From assembly GCA_037893225.1 (NCBI GenBank), contig JAZGUH010000934.1:372001-436000 (forward strand): a DNA stretch of 64,000 nucleotides. Reading direction: 5' to 3'. The position numbers and the translations under genes were made by a program. Source of the DNA: Hippasteria phrygiana (lineage: Eukaryota; Echinodermata; Asteroidea; Valvatida; Goniasteridae). Positions 22,381 through 33,548 of the stretch are shown in pieces (the first letter of the stretch is position 1; each line of letters starts with the position of its first letter). A model generated the notes under the pieces. The model made no database searches. It saw only the letters and a program-made list of their open reading frames with translations, and was not told the DNA's origin.

Positions 22381-22724
22381 TACTCTCTTAATGTAAGAGT
22401 GAAAAACTCACTCTCCAAAAAAATGGAATCCCTTCTCAAACCACATTTGAAAAGAGTGAATCTCTTATAAAAACCACTCGAAAAGAGTGAAAACCACTCG
22501 GAAAGAGTAAAAGTTCAACTCTTTCGTGGAGCCATATAAGGGACAACTATTTTTTAGAGTTGTCCGTTATATGGCTCCTCGAAAGAGTGGAAATTTCACT
22601 CTTTTCGAGTGGTTTTCACTCTTTTCGAGTGGTTTTTATAAGAGATTCACTCTTTTGGAGTGGTTTGAGAAGGGATTCACGCTTTTGGAAATTGAGTTTT
22701 TCACTCTTTGACATTAAGAGAGTA
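22381..22724. mobile_element. 344-bp fully palindromic MITE with CACTCTTTTCGAGTGG repeats
   Basis: The left end is TACTCTCTTAATGTAAGAGT and the right end is the near reverse complement. The two halves match along nearly their whole length and meet at a central hairpin around AGTTGTCCGTTATATGGCTCC. Each half has repeated words CACTCTTTTCGAGTGG / CCACTCGAAAAGAGTG. TA at both outer edges would fit a TA target duplication. Transcripts from either strand would form a long hairpin. Confidence 0.8.
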
Positions 22725-22755
22725 TACCAAAAACAATGGGTTGGGGTTGAGGTTA

Positions 22756-22905
22756 GCAGTGGCGTATCCGGGGGGGGGGGGGGGGGGGCAGGGGAAAACG
22801 TCCCCCCCCCCCCCCCCCCCCCCCCCGGCGGCATTTGGAGGCGTCATAAAAAAGGATATAGTGTTTTCAGACGGTTTAAGATGGTTCGGACGTTGTTTTC
22901 TACTG
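22756..22905 (+). mobile_element. G-run element, copy B (plus orientation)
   Basis: CAGTGGCGTATCC, a 19-base G run (22770-22788), CAGGGGAAAACGT, a 25-base C run (22802-22826), then GGCGGCATTTGGAGGCGTCA, TAAAAAAGG, ATAGTGTTTTC and AGATGGTTCGGACGTTGTT. It corresponds segment by segment to the inverted copy at 19095-19275. Confidence 0.7.
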
Positions 22906-23116
22906 GAGGTTAGAATTTATGACATGGTTATGGTGAGGATGAGGTTAATGGTTATGCCATTGCCAAAGATTAAGGTGTTCATTATAAAAAGCACAATTTT
23001 GTTGCAATCCATTATGGGTAAAAAGTCGGATATTCATGGGAGTCGGATATAATTCATATGACAATGGCACGACCATAGTTTACAATAGCGCCCTCTTTTG
23101 GATCCTCACGTCAATT

Positions 23117-23515
23117 ATTTTAAAGGTATGGGGTAGCTTTGGTAATAATCAAAAATGAAAATTATTAGTTTCAATCCGAAGTCTTAATGTTTATAAAGAT
23201 AGTACCGGTACCAATCCTCCTGAGAAATATGTCCAACTGAAATGCTTTCATCTTGGAGAAAATTGTCTGACGGCCTAAAAAACGCCGTGGCTTTTCCCCC
23301 CCATTTCAACAACGTAGGCCTATTAAGTACATATAAACGTGTACAGAATCACTGTTAAAACAGAACGGTTTTTAACAATTTTCTCGTGACTTAGATGACT
23401 TGACTCAAACTTTAACAGGTTTATTTGATGTACATGTTAAATTCTGCAAAATATGAACACTACCTGCAGCTGTGTTGTTAGCTCTACCAATGCTGTATCA
23501 TGCTTTTAAGGCAGA
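23117..23515 (+). repeat. About 400-bp dispersed repeat, copy 1
   Basis: It shares, in order, TTTAAAGGT, AGCTTTGG, AAATTATTAGTTTCAAT, GTTTATAAAGAT, GAAATAT(G/T)TCCAA, TGAAAT, GAGAAAATT, CACTGTTA, ACTTAGATGAC and GCAGCTGTGT with the copy at 56077-56460. It ends at the C run of the next G-run fragment. Confidence 0.65.
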
Positions 23516-23517
23516 AA

Positions 23518-23571
23518 ATTCCCCCCCCCCCACCACCACCACCACCACCCCTTAGCTACGCCGCTGCACAG
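23518..23571 (-). repeat. G-run element fragment, copy C
   Basis: The minus strand reads CAGCGGCGTAGCTAAGGGGT, then GGTGGTGGTGGTGG and a G run. The terminus is a variant of the CAGTGGCGTATCC ends at 19273 and 22756. Confidence 0.5.
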
Positions 23572-23879
23572 ACGGGGGAAATGTCTGATAATTGGCATTG
23601 GAACCGACTGCAACAAATTGACGTAAATCAGCTTAATTAATGCAGTGTAATAATGCATTAATATTCTAATAGCAAAACATCCACATTGATGCGTGGGCAC
23701 GGGGAAGGTGAGAGAAGTCCCTATTTGGGGAAGGTCAGTTCCCCTCCCAAACATCGCGGGCTTGTAAAAAAATCTTCATGTAAGAATTTGCCTTACGCTT
23801 TTTATAGAATTCCTTCATTGCCTAAATAATACTCTGGCATGAGATACAGAACATCCATCCAATTAAAAAAAAACAAATT

Positions 23880-23896
23880 GGGGGGGGGGGGGGGGG
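23880..23896. repeat. Poly-G run
   Basis: 17 consecutive G bases after AAACAAATT; isolated member of the G/C homopolymer class. About 170 bases to the right, GGGGGACACCCTGTA (about 24065-24079) resembles a mariner-type end without an identified partner. Confidence 0.8.
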
Positions 23897-24290
23897 AATC
23901 GGTCCATATCGTGTTGTCTTGAACACAATCCTTGCAACTCCTCTTGGGGAATGGGCATTGGGGGATTTTACAGTCCACATCCTGAAAGGTAATGCTTTAG
24001 AATATTACCTCTCAGGATAATATATCATTGTATTCATAGCTTGGTCATATTTTCCCTTTGTTTGGGGGACACCCTGTATTTCACGCAGTAGACATGCATT
24101 ATACACTTTTTTAACAACGCCCTTAATCCTCGGCCTCAATTCTCTCAACTTTTCGTCAATTCAATGTGTTAAAATAATGTTATAGTTAACTGCCGTTTTT
24201 TTCCCGTTTTTTCGTCTTATTTAGGGCCAATTTGGGGGCTAGATTGCAGTTAAATAATTTTCAGTTTTAAATTATTTTTTACCATCAGCA

Positions 24291-24375
24291 ACAGCAGCAA
24301 CAACAGCAAAACAACAACAAACATCAACACATCAACAACAGCAGTACCAACAACATAAAAAACGACAACGACAAC
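24291..24375. repeat. CAA/CAG trinucleotide-rich stretch
   Basis: Interrupted CAACAGCAG, AACAACAAC and CATCAACA units over about 85 bases. It could encode a Gln/Asn tract but no open frame with further coding features extends from it. Confidence 0.75.
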
Positions 24376-24742
24376 ATTTTTTGTAGACAAGACTTTTTAC
24401 AAAGAAGCATATGCAGGCGGACAGTCAGTTGAGGAAAATAACCACTATTCATCCCCGTGCACCAAGCCTTATGCAACTGAGCCATATTATGCACCTCACT
24501 CGGCAAATATGAACTTCTGCTCAACACTTAAGTGCCATTAACATCATTCGGCCGTCCGAAATGGCCTGTTGATCTCCGTGCTTGGGCCTCAGTGTCTCCA
24601 ACTATTTATCGAGCAGGATGCACGGAGACATCGTGGGGAAGAGACGAGCGAAGATACCGGTATAGAGACACAAACTGGGACAGAGTTCGTAATGTCTGCC
24701 CGCGACCTCACCATATTTATAAAAAAAACACTGGAGTTTGCA

Positions 24743-24990
24743 TTAGCCTTTTAGAGGTATGGCGGACACAATAGGAGGGCGCTATTTGATTTGGGTAAAC
24801 ATTTTGTGAAAACACAAATTCCAGTGAAAGTCACAATCAGATATTGTTTTGAGTTAAAGTACAATCCATAGTACAATCCATAGATCATGCCTAATCTTCA
24901 CATTTGAAATTTCCTGTGGTTTAACAAAAGGTATACCCAAATCAAATAGCGCCCTCTCCTATTGTGTCCGCCATACCTCTAAAAGGCTAA
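24743..24990. mobile_element. 248-bp MITE with >55-bp terminal inverted repeats and TTGCA target duplication
   Basis: Left terminal repeat 24743-24797 starts TTAGCCTTTTAGAGGTATGG and runs through GGAGGGCGCTATTTGATTTGGGTA; the right one (24933-24990) is its reverse complement with few changes. The imperfect pairing extends further inwards. TTGCA (24738-24742 and 24991-24995) flanks it directly. Five-base target duplications are not diagnostic of a single superfamily. The arm-only derivative is at 19624-19709. Confidence 0.85.
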
Positions 24991-24995
24991 TTGCA

Positions 24996-26937
24996 GTATA
25001 GGCCTCACGTAACGTGTCTCAAAAATGGAGACAGTTGCAAAAAGTACAACAATAAATAAAACAACAACAATAAACAAATTAAGTCGTTAAGATAGAACGT
25101 AAACAACTCCACGAATTTGATTGAAACCATAATTATATAATGCCTGATGAGTCAGAATGACTTCAGACACCTCCAAACACCAATTTGGTGTAGTTTTGAC
25201 AATCTTTAGGCCTTCCTACCGCGGTAGGCCTACTTCGAAATCCAAAAGATAAATCCAATCCTTTACCCTATAGTCTACGCCACCTTCAATTGCGGAAGAA
25301 CATTCATTTACTACAGCCGCTCCTTTTTTTTTTACTCATTTGAACGGATCTACGAAGAAACGTCACATGACTCTGTGACAGGGGGATCCACACGATCATC
25401 CCCCAGAATTGTCCAAACTGAAGAAAAAAAATACCAAACGAAAACGCCAAAACGTAAAAATAGTGCGTAGGCCTACATGTTTACAGTGTGTACCTATTTT
25501 TAACAGCGCCCGCACGTTCACCCCCACCCCGCAATATGTTGCACCCGGTGGATTTTCATTGGAGCAACCATACTAAGACGTGGTAATCTTCCCACACTTC
25601 CCCACTTGGAAAACGGAGTAAACACGGTGTGACGTCATTTCTTAGTGGGTCCATTGGTTTGTACATTACTTTGGCATTGCCTTTACATATGGGAAGTACT
25701 TTATGCGCAATGACTCATACATAATTCATTTAGAAAAAAATTAAATTGTAATGCATGTGTTCTATTTCTGATCGGCTGTTCCATGTCCTTTTCTGTTTGT
25801 CTTCCACAATTAACGCACATGAGACCCTGGTCTCTATTAACAGCCCCCTTTGTTCATTGACGGAAAAGAAAGTGCATTATACGGTATTTCAACAAACGGA
25901 CGTGACACAGAAAAGTTATGTGCCATTTAATTATTCCTTTTTATGATTTCTGTAACATTTCCTTTACAACCGAAAAAGGCAGTCTTCCATGCATACACTG
26001 CTGATGTTGATGTTTCGTCAGTGTTTGCACTCGTAAGACAGCAAGGACCGAGCAATACTCTCGATCTTTGCCTTATTGATGAAACATGTAAAGGCCGTTT
26101 TGGGGGAAGTGTGCCCTTTTATCTTTGGCAGCAAAATAGTTCCTAAACTCTTAAAGGCCAATTACAGTTGTTGTTAACAATAATCAGTTATTTTGTTTTA
26201 GGATTCATGTGCGTCCCCTGTTCATTTTCTGTTAACATTTTAATTTCCATGTTCAAGTTAATATTTTCTTGTTGTCTTCAATCGATTGTTTTTGTATGTG
26301 GAATGTCTCATAATGCTAACAAATTAGCAATTATATTTGAAATTTTTTTTTTTCGAAAGCCTGAAGCCCAAATAGCACGGACAAGGCATCTTTAGCCTTT
26401 ATCTGCGGGTACGTACCGTCGGTCATTTTTTCGTTGAAATCTCTCATTGGAAATTTGCCATTCCGAATCAGAAAATAGTCCAATATTATGCACATATGTT
26501 AATCCATTTTGAGGAAGTCGATTATTTTGCAGTTTGACGCGATAATGGCATACAGGCTGCATGTACCAGCCTGTCTTCAAGCTCTTGGTTTTTAATCCAG
26601 GAAATGGTTTAAACATCCGTCATATCGAACACGCGTTGACCATGCAGTTCCTATAGCCAGATTGAAAAAGGCACTCTAAACTTGAGCGTGTTCCCCCATA
26701 ATTATGCCCTCACATCAATTCAATTTGATCCAATTCAATCAGTTCACAAACGCGGTATATTTTCAAACTTTGAATATAAAAATACAAGGACAACCACAAC
26801 TTACATAGAAATGTATAGTATGGGGTCCAAAGCCAGCATGGTGACAAGCAAACAAACATAACATGACAATTTTCAACTTTAGAAATGTTGTAGACATGTT
26901 CAAAATCTTAAGAATTTTATTACTCGACCTAACCCAA
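24996..26937. other. Intergenic, no gene recognised
   Basis: Several short ORFs but no family motif. AGGCCTAC words occur at 25228 and 25470. Nothing else stands out. Confidence 0.5.
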
Positions 26938-27703
26938 CACTGTAAAAAATTCCCGTATTTTTACGGTGAAAAGCATGTAAATATCACGGTGAAAAACCGT
27001 AAATGGACTGCGCGCTGCATTTTACGGGAAAACCCGTAAAGGGCGGCCATTTACGGGTTTTCCCGGTAAAATGCAGACTATATTTTCAAACTAATTTCCC
27101 TATTTCTGATTGGTCGTGTAATTGCTACGTAATTGGCGGCCCATTACGCAGCACTGGTACAACCAATCAGAAATGAGGAAATATGTGTTCACAAAAGTCA
27201 GGTTAAATTGCCGCGTATAATAAATAAAATACACTTTCTTTACCATAATATGTTTTATTCAAACAATTCCCCAATAGAATTTTGATTTTTTACAAACATA
27301 GGTGAAGAATCTTATTACATCTCCTTTAATTTCGTATTCAAATATCAAAATGCAATGACTTTATTATGGGGGTGGGGGATACGCTGAATTTTAAGCTAAG
27401 GGCAAAGCACAACATCATTGAGTTTGTAGTCTTTAGCAGATTATTGTAGCATTTGTACACTCTATACCATAGTAATGTATAATTAGTTACTTCCGTTTAG
27501 TCTGGTTCCTACTTCATTTATTTCTGTTAATTAATGGCAACCAACACTGTCAACACTTCCTGTAAATTTACTGTGCGCTTCCCGTTTTGCTTCAACCTTA
27601 GAAACATTTTACGGGAAATTCCCGTAAATTTTACGATTTTTCGCTGGCAACCCGTTTTACTGAGAATTTGCCATAAAATTAGGGGCACAATTTTGTTACA
27701 GTG
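26938..27703. mobile_element. 766-bp non-autonomous DNA element with CACTGTAA ends
   Basis: CACTGTAAAAAATTCCCGTA at the left and TTTTGTTACAGTG at the right, flanked by AA on both sides. Both subterminal regions repeat CCCGTAAA, TTTACGGG and TTTTACGG. The interior is AT-rich with no transposase. Animal EnSpm/CACTA elements often begin CACT(A/G), so that superfamily is the first guess; the 2-3 bp target duplication fits but is weak. Confidence 0.65.
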
Positions 27704-30700
27704 AAGGTTTCTTGACAAGAGACTCGACTTGTATCAATTTTACGATGTGACTCAACTCGATTCGATCGCAACTTGGCCTGATTCTTTACCATAACAAAAT
27801 TCGACGTTTTACATATAAAACTTAGATTTGTTGTTCATGTATATAATTATGGTCCCGGTCTACATGCTTGGCATAGGTCTTCGCATGGCATCTATGTCGT
27901 TTAGCTTGGCCACGACAAGTGGCACGTTGAACGAAAAAAACCAACCCAAAACAAAAAAAACAATGATTGAGTGCCAAGTAACAATGGAAAAAGGAAAAGA
28001 AAAAGAAAAGAAGATGACTAACCATGTGACGTTGACATCAAATTGTCTTGTTAGGTGGGTTAACAAGAAAAGTGTTCAAAGGAATCAGTTTTTACTACCA
28101 AATCAATTTGCTGGACAAAAATAGTGCATGTCGGAAAATGAAAACAATGAAGTAAATTTCTTTTTTAACAAAATGCCCCTGACTCATGCCCTTGGAGCAA
28201 GACAATGACCTCTGATTACTTCTAAACCACCACCAATCGATTCCATGACCCCAAAAATATAAATATAACTCTAATTTTGTTTCCCCTGGTTATATTTTTA
28301 CATTTCCATAATATTGGGTACATATCCAAAACTTAAATGCTGTGGTCAAATATTGAGCCACAACTTCAAACTAAAATTATTAAATTGATTTGGTAGTTGG
28401 GATAATGTGGAGAAACAAAAAATCTTAACTGCTAGGCCTACATGATAATACATAAAAAAACTTTGACCAGACTGTTATCACTATTTTATTAAAAAGAAAA
28501 AAATCCGCCGTTTGAACCACCAAGTTTAGACGTATTTCGAGATTACTTAGTAAGGTATCTTTTGTTTATAAATACGTTTTAATATCTTAAACATGAAACA
28601 GGTTCATATAGAAACACTTTAAGTTCCAAAAATATGCAAGTCAAATAAGGCCATAGGATGGCGCTGTAAAATTCCGTTTTCATTCATTTCATGGTATTGG
28701 CTACCCCCCCCCCCCCCCCCCCCCCCAACCGCCCCGATTTGCGCTCGTGATCGCAAAGACAGCTAATGAGTCAAATTACTCGAAAAAGCTAATTTTCTGT
28801 TGACACTGTAAGTGTCAAAGTGAGCGTTCAGCAGGCTAAAGAATAATAAGCAAACGGACCCAGTATAGACGGAAACGTTTGTCTCAAATTATAGACCGAA
28901 ATTGGAACAGCGATTCTAAGTACAGCACAATTACCACAACCTCACAAACAACGCCAGGCGGATTGGCATGTCACGATGCAGTTCTGTAGCACGTGGCAAT
29001 ATTGATGGATTCGTATTTTCCCCCTCGGTCACAGCAAACTGTTGACATCAATCATTCATACTGCGTTATATTTCATTGTCATAGCTGCTACAAGACTTTG
29101 ACAAATAGCTTGCAAGCTTAAAGCTCTAAGTAAAAAGCTAGTAATTGTATGGAAAGACTTTTCCTTAAAAGCGTATTTCAATTGTAATTTCTTCTAACAG
29201 GACATGTCGAAACAGTGTCAGAGTAAACGAGGACGACTTTGCCCCAAGGAAACTATAACGAGTATATACTGAATGTTGAGTCCCAGATTCATTGCAACTT
29301 CGAGTAGATTCACTGAATTTGGATCCAAATTCGGATCTCCGATTCTACAGAAACAAGATGGGCATCAAGATGGCGAGAGGATTATCATGAGATCAGCATC
29401 TAATCAGGCTTAAAGGTAGGATGTGGAGGCTTTGATATTTACCCGTGTTTGCTCGGTGTTTATTGTGTGAACTGAAAGATTAAAATGCAATAATATGGCA
29501 AGTGATAACTCATGGTGCATCATCTCCTCAAAATACAGTTTTCTACAGGATATTACATACACTGTAATCGAAGGTGTTTCATCAGTTCTCTCGCGACGTA
29601 AATAATAAATCAGTCTTTTCGAGTTAAATGCAACCCAAGGGTTTCATGACAGGGTCAGTCAAACTATAGGCTTGAGTTGTATAAATAATCAATGTAATCT
29701 TCGTAAGGGATTTGCTCAGTGCATTATTTAAAACTCCATACATTTGTCAAAACGTGTCTGTACATAATAGCTAACCGTAATTCTTCATGATGATTTTGAC
29801 CTGTTTGAAGTAATAATGATACTTAGAGATTCCAAGAGATGGGAATTAAGATTCCTCTCGAAGCAAGAAAGATCATAAGATGAAGGAAAACATGCACCAG
29901 ACAAAGAAAAAGAATAGTTGAGATTCTGCGGTGCGGTCTTCGGAAAATAACATATAATATTCTATCAAGGAATCGGAATTCTGAGTTGCTATACGGCTGG
30001 ATTCAAGGTTAACCTTTATTTTTGTCAAAGGCAAATTTGTAGTTCGTTCTTTAGAATTTTCCCCAGATAACCTAACACGGGGGGAAACGCGGGCGTGGGC
30101 AACATCTATCTGTAGGCATATGTATCTAGAGAGACGGTATGCTCTTAAAACACTCTTTCGACCACTTAATGGCTTCCGTTGCATTACTGCATGAGGTCTC
30201 TTGAATTTGAAATATCGTATTATGATTCACTTATGAATTGCGCAGTCTCCAACCTTCGGGGCAGAATTTAAGACCATGCAGGATTAAGTGTTATTTGACG
30301 ACAGTGATGTCTGCAAAGCGCTGTGATGTTGTGTACAAATCGGTAAAAGATGTCTAAATCTCGAGTGGCCAAAAATGGCAGCCAACTGCTTAGGGCAAAC
30401 CGTTCCACGCTGTGCAGTGCATAAAACCACAATCTGAGACAAGAACGCTAATCTTCAATATGCGGAAACGTGGTAATGGGCCATTCCAAAAAGCCAAGTT
30501 TTAACTCAGGTTTTCTGCGAAAAGGTTCAATGAAAATTTGCCCTGTCGCAACGTATTTCGGGAGGCGCGTGTGGACTTCTTAAAGTTTGTTGTTCTCAAA
30601 GGATGCTTCCTTTTAGGGAAAACCCGGTAGGGGGAATATACTGAGCTCTTGCAGTCTGTGTGACGTGGATGTTTCTTGATTGGTCAGTCAGTAACAACTT

Positions 30701-31304
30701 GGAGGGAACTTGAAGTTCGATTTGAAGCGGTGTCTGAACAGTCTGATTGTTAATTGACGTCATGCACTTGAATACTTTAGCTATTAATGGAGTTGAAAGT
30801 GTGGAATTATTGATTCAGACGTTGGCACTTCCTGTGTATTACACGATTAACTAAGTATGTAAACCGTCTGATGTCGAATTTTGTTTAATGCTGCGCGAGC
30901 TCTGAATGGAATTCATTGAATTTCTCCCTACTAACGAATTATGGAGGAAAATTATTTTTGTACGAAAAAAGCACTTAGGGGGCCTACTACACTCTGCACT
31001 CTATTGGTCTTCCTAGAACTTATTGCATCTGTTACATTTTTTTTTGGTTCTTTAGAAAGCTCATAACTTGTATGTAATGCTAACAAATTAGCAATTGTTC
31101 TACATGTATTATTATTATTATTGTTATTATTTTATTTTTGTTATTTTTTTTGTGGGGGGGGGGGGGGGGGGGGCACGCCAAAAAGCACGGGACACTGCAC
31201 ATCTTAAAGGCCGGTTCATACTTCAAGCGAATTTGAGGGCGTAGCGAATTCGTCTGGGTAACGGCGAACGTCACACTGTAATAACCATTGTTGACGTAAA
31301 GCCC
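27704..31304. other. Intergenic, no gene recognised
   Basis: Contains a 23-base C run (28704-28726) and a 20-base G run (31154-31173), with a (ATT)n-like stretch just left of the latter. The segment 29380-29415 has ATGGGCATCAAGATGGCGAG followed by a donor-like AAAGGTAGG, but the frame stops after nine codons. 31205-31290 (AGGCCGGTTCATACTTCAAG) reads like the end of another inverted-repeat element; its partner was not securely found near 32120-32230. Confidence 0.45.
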
Positions 31305-32065
31305 CGTTCTCACTTAAACGATTTTTGCACAACTGCGGTGTGACTAAAAAATCGTACAGCCGTGCGATTTCCGTACACATTTACCTGTTTCTTTCCCGCG
31401 CAGTCTCACTTGTACAACTGTCGTGCGACTGCCGTTCAACTCTGGTGCGACTTTTCCTCTCGAAACATCCGATCACGGTTCAAGTTCCGTGCGACTGCCG
31501 TACAACCTGTACGAGTCCCGCGCAAGCGCCGTGCGATTTTTGTTTAACTCGAGTGCGACCTGTGCGCATGCGGTACAACCGCCGTCTAACCAATCAGAGC
31601 GCCGTGCGACCGCCGTACAAGCGCCGTTCGATCCGCGCGAATCGCATAAAAGCAGGGCCTTTTGGCGTCGATCTTCATAACCGCACTGTCTGGTGTTCGA
31701 CAGTCAACAAGTGTTCAACACAACACAACGATGCCACCGAAGAAGAGTGATGGCAAGCAGGCATGTAGCAAGAACGGCACGGCCGAGCCGTGCGACTCTC
31801 TTCAGACTCCCGGGCGACCTATCAGACTACCGTGCGACTGCCGTACGACCCCTATGCGACCAATGCGAAATATGCGAACCGTGCAGCTACAGTCCTATGG
31901 AAATTTTCAACATTGGAAAAAAACTCGCACAGGCACGCGACCCGTCCGAATTACACATGACACCCCTACAACCTGTGCGAATCATCAACAGACTGCCGTG
32001 CGACTCCCGTACGCCCTGTGCGATTTGGTAGTCGCACGGCACTCGCGAAGAAAATCGTTCACGGT
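31305..32065 (+). mobile_element. DNA element packed with GTGCGAC repeats, with TATA-like box and ORF start
   Basis: The left end (GTTCTCACTTAAACGATTTT, GGTGTGACTAAAAAATCG) is mirrored at the right in reverse complement (GTCAACCGTGAACGATTTTC, CCGTGCGACTACCAAATCG): imperfect terminal inverted repeats of about 45 bp. The interior has about eleven GTGCGA(C/T) words on the plus strand within about 700 bases, many as GTGCGACTGCCGTACAAC. A run of this kind resembles subterminal transposase-binding repeats. The element also holds a TATA-like box and an ORF. Superfamily unknown. Confidence 0.55.
31644..31651 (+). promoter_or_regulatory. TATA-like box inside the GTGCGAC element
   Basis: CATAAAAG lies 80 bases before an ATG (31731) in good context (CAACGATGCC). 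An initiator-like TCTTCATAACC is about 27 bases downstream. The spacing is right for a core promoter, so the element may carry the promoter of its parent transposase gene. Confidence 0.35.
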
Positions 32066-32108
32066 TGACGGTATAAGGCGCATATCTAATAATATTATTT
32101 CAAAATAA
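31731..32108 (+). CDS. Short ORF in the GTGCGAC element, function unknown
   Basis: A 125-codon frame from an ATG in good context after a TATA-like box. It begins MPPKKSDGKQACSKNGTAEP, a lysine-rich start that looks like a real N-terminus. After about 25 residues it enters the GTGCGAC repeats and becomes a string of Arg/Thr/Pro/Cys words (LPCDCRTTPMRP), which is translation of the repeat. The likely reading is the first few codons of a transposase or accessory gene, cut short when the element lost its interior. I do not recognise the family. Confidence 0.25.
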   Translation: MPPKKSDGKQACSKNGTAEPCDSLQTPGRPIRLPCDCRTTPMRPMRNMRTVQLQSYGNFQHWKKTRTGTRPVRITHDTPTTCANHQQTAVRLPYALCDLVVARHSRRKSFTVDGIRRISNNIISK

Positions 32109-33540
32109 TGTTGCAAAAAAGAAGATGATAATGTTGCGACAGAAGAATTCGCGGTGAACGGACGTGGTTGAACTTTCCAGGTTATAATTCATTCAGAACG
32201 CTAATCGCCGCTGACGCACTGTCAAGTCAGCTATAGATCGTGACGTTTAAACATTTACGTAGGTCCCTGTAACGCTATCCATGCAGGGAACTTTCTTTTC
32301 GATTAAACCTGACCATAGGCCTAATAACTATGCATACAAAGTGACTGTCTTTTCTGGAACATACATAAAAACATATTATTATTTTAGACATGGCTTCTCA
32401 AATTTCTAAGGAATATCCGTGCATGGGACAACTTTTTAAAGCATAAGCTGCTTTCTGTCCATTGAAAGTCAAAATACGAGAGAAGGTTTTGTGATTGGTA
32501 ATGACAGTGTGTAGTTTTAGGAACGGCTGAATGGACAGCCTTTTTACGAGAAAACTTCAAATTGGTGCATCAGTATTGGAAGGGCTTAGTTTTAATATGC
32601 TAGTGTTTTAGGCTAGTGCTTCTTTATTTTCTTCTAGTCAACACCGATGAATTATATAGTGATCGGACTGAACTTCCAATATTCACCGACAAAATCTGTG
32701 TTTGGCCAGTGTGTCTTCTTTAGTAATTTAAATTTGTATCATTGCCATTCGAGTGCTAAATCAAAACGTGAAAGAATTTAGCTTAAAATTGAATGCTATT
32801 TTGATCTGATTTAAACCTAATCCTAACTGGACACTGCAAATCGTTCAAGTGTCACCGTTTGAACTCTTCGCAGGCTATACCTGTATTTTGACACCTCGTT
32901 TTTTGTTTTGTTTGTTTTGGGTTTTTGTTGCAGGAATCACAGTATTGATCGAAAAAAAAATCTTCAGAAAAAGAGCTAAGGCTTTGATGCTTCGGCCTTT
33001 GAATATTTCTAAATTCTAAACCCGTTGAGTCAATTGCTGATTTACAGCCCAGTTTACTTAATCTTCTAAAAAGGTCGTATATCAAAAGCTTTCTGGATTA
33101 TATTATCGATTTTCACTGGGCATTTGATACTGGCCAGTCGGGTAGGTTTTCAGCAAGACTGTGAAACACTGCATGCGGTCATCTATCGGATCTGTTTTTC
33201 CTTCCATTTTTATTATCAGTCTATATAGACGATGCGCCCTCTGACGTCACGTGTTTACATCACTATTATTGTAATTTCCCGACGGTATGCGCACGCATCT
33301 TGTTTAGTATGAAAATTGTTTAGGAGTGACGTCGCAGGTCAGATCGCCTTTGAATTATTTGACCTTTGATGTCACTCCTTAATCAAATTCATACAAAACA
33401 CGATGCGTGTGCACACCACCGGAACATATAGAGCGATATAGATGTAAACAAATAGACAAATGGCACATGGTCTTTTGCTGGAACGAATTACGGTATATGT
33501 AAAGAAAGAAATGAAGAACAGCAATTCTACTAATTGATTA
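32109..33540. other. Intergenic, no gene recognised
   Basis: AT-rich. An imperfect palindrome is annotated at 33283-33417. No other supportable feature. Confidence 0.5.
33283..33417. repeat. 135-bp imperfect palindrome
   Basis: TGCGCACGCATCTTGTTTAG... AGGAGTGACGTC on the left and GATGTCACTCCTTAATC ... CGATGCGTGTGCAC on the right are reverse complements with some mismatches, meeting around AGGTCAGATCGCC / TTTGACCT. Probably a small MITE. Confidence 0.55.
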
Positions 33541-33548
33541 TATAGCGC

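Noticed and set aside
29380..29415. Possible first coding exon (ATGGGCATCAAGATGGCGAG with a donor-like GTAGG)
   Set aside because: The frame stops after nine codons, before the donor.
31205..32230. A larger element enclosing the GTGCGAC element (ends near 31205 and 32230)
   Set aside because: GGCCGGTTCATACTTCAAGC on the left looks like a transposon end, but the right side matches only in short words; not enough to call.
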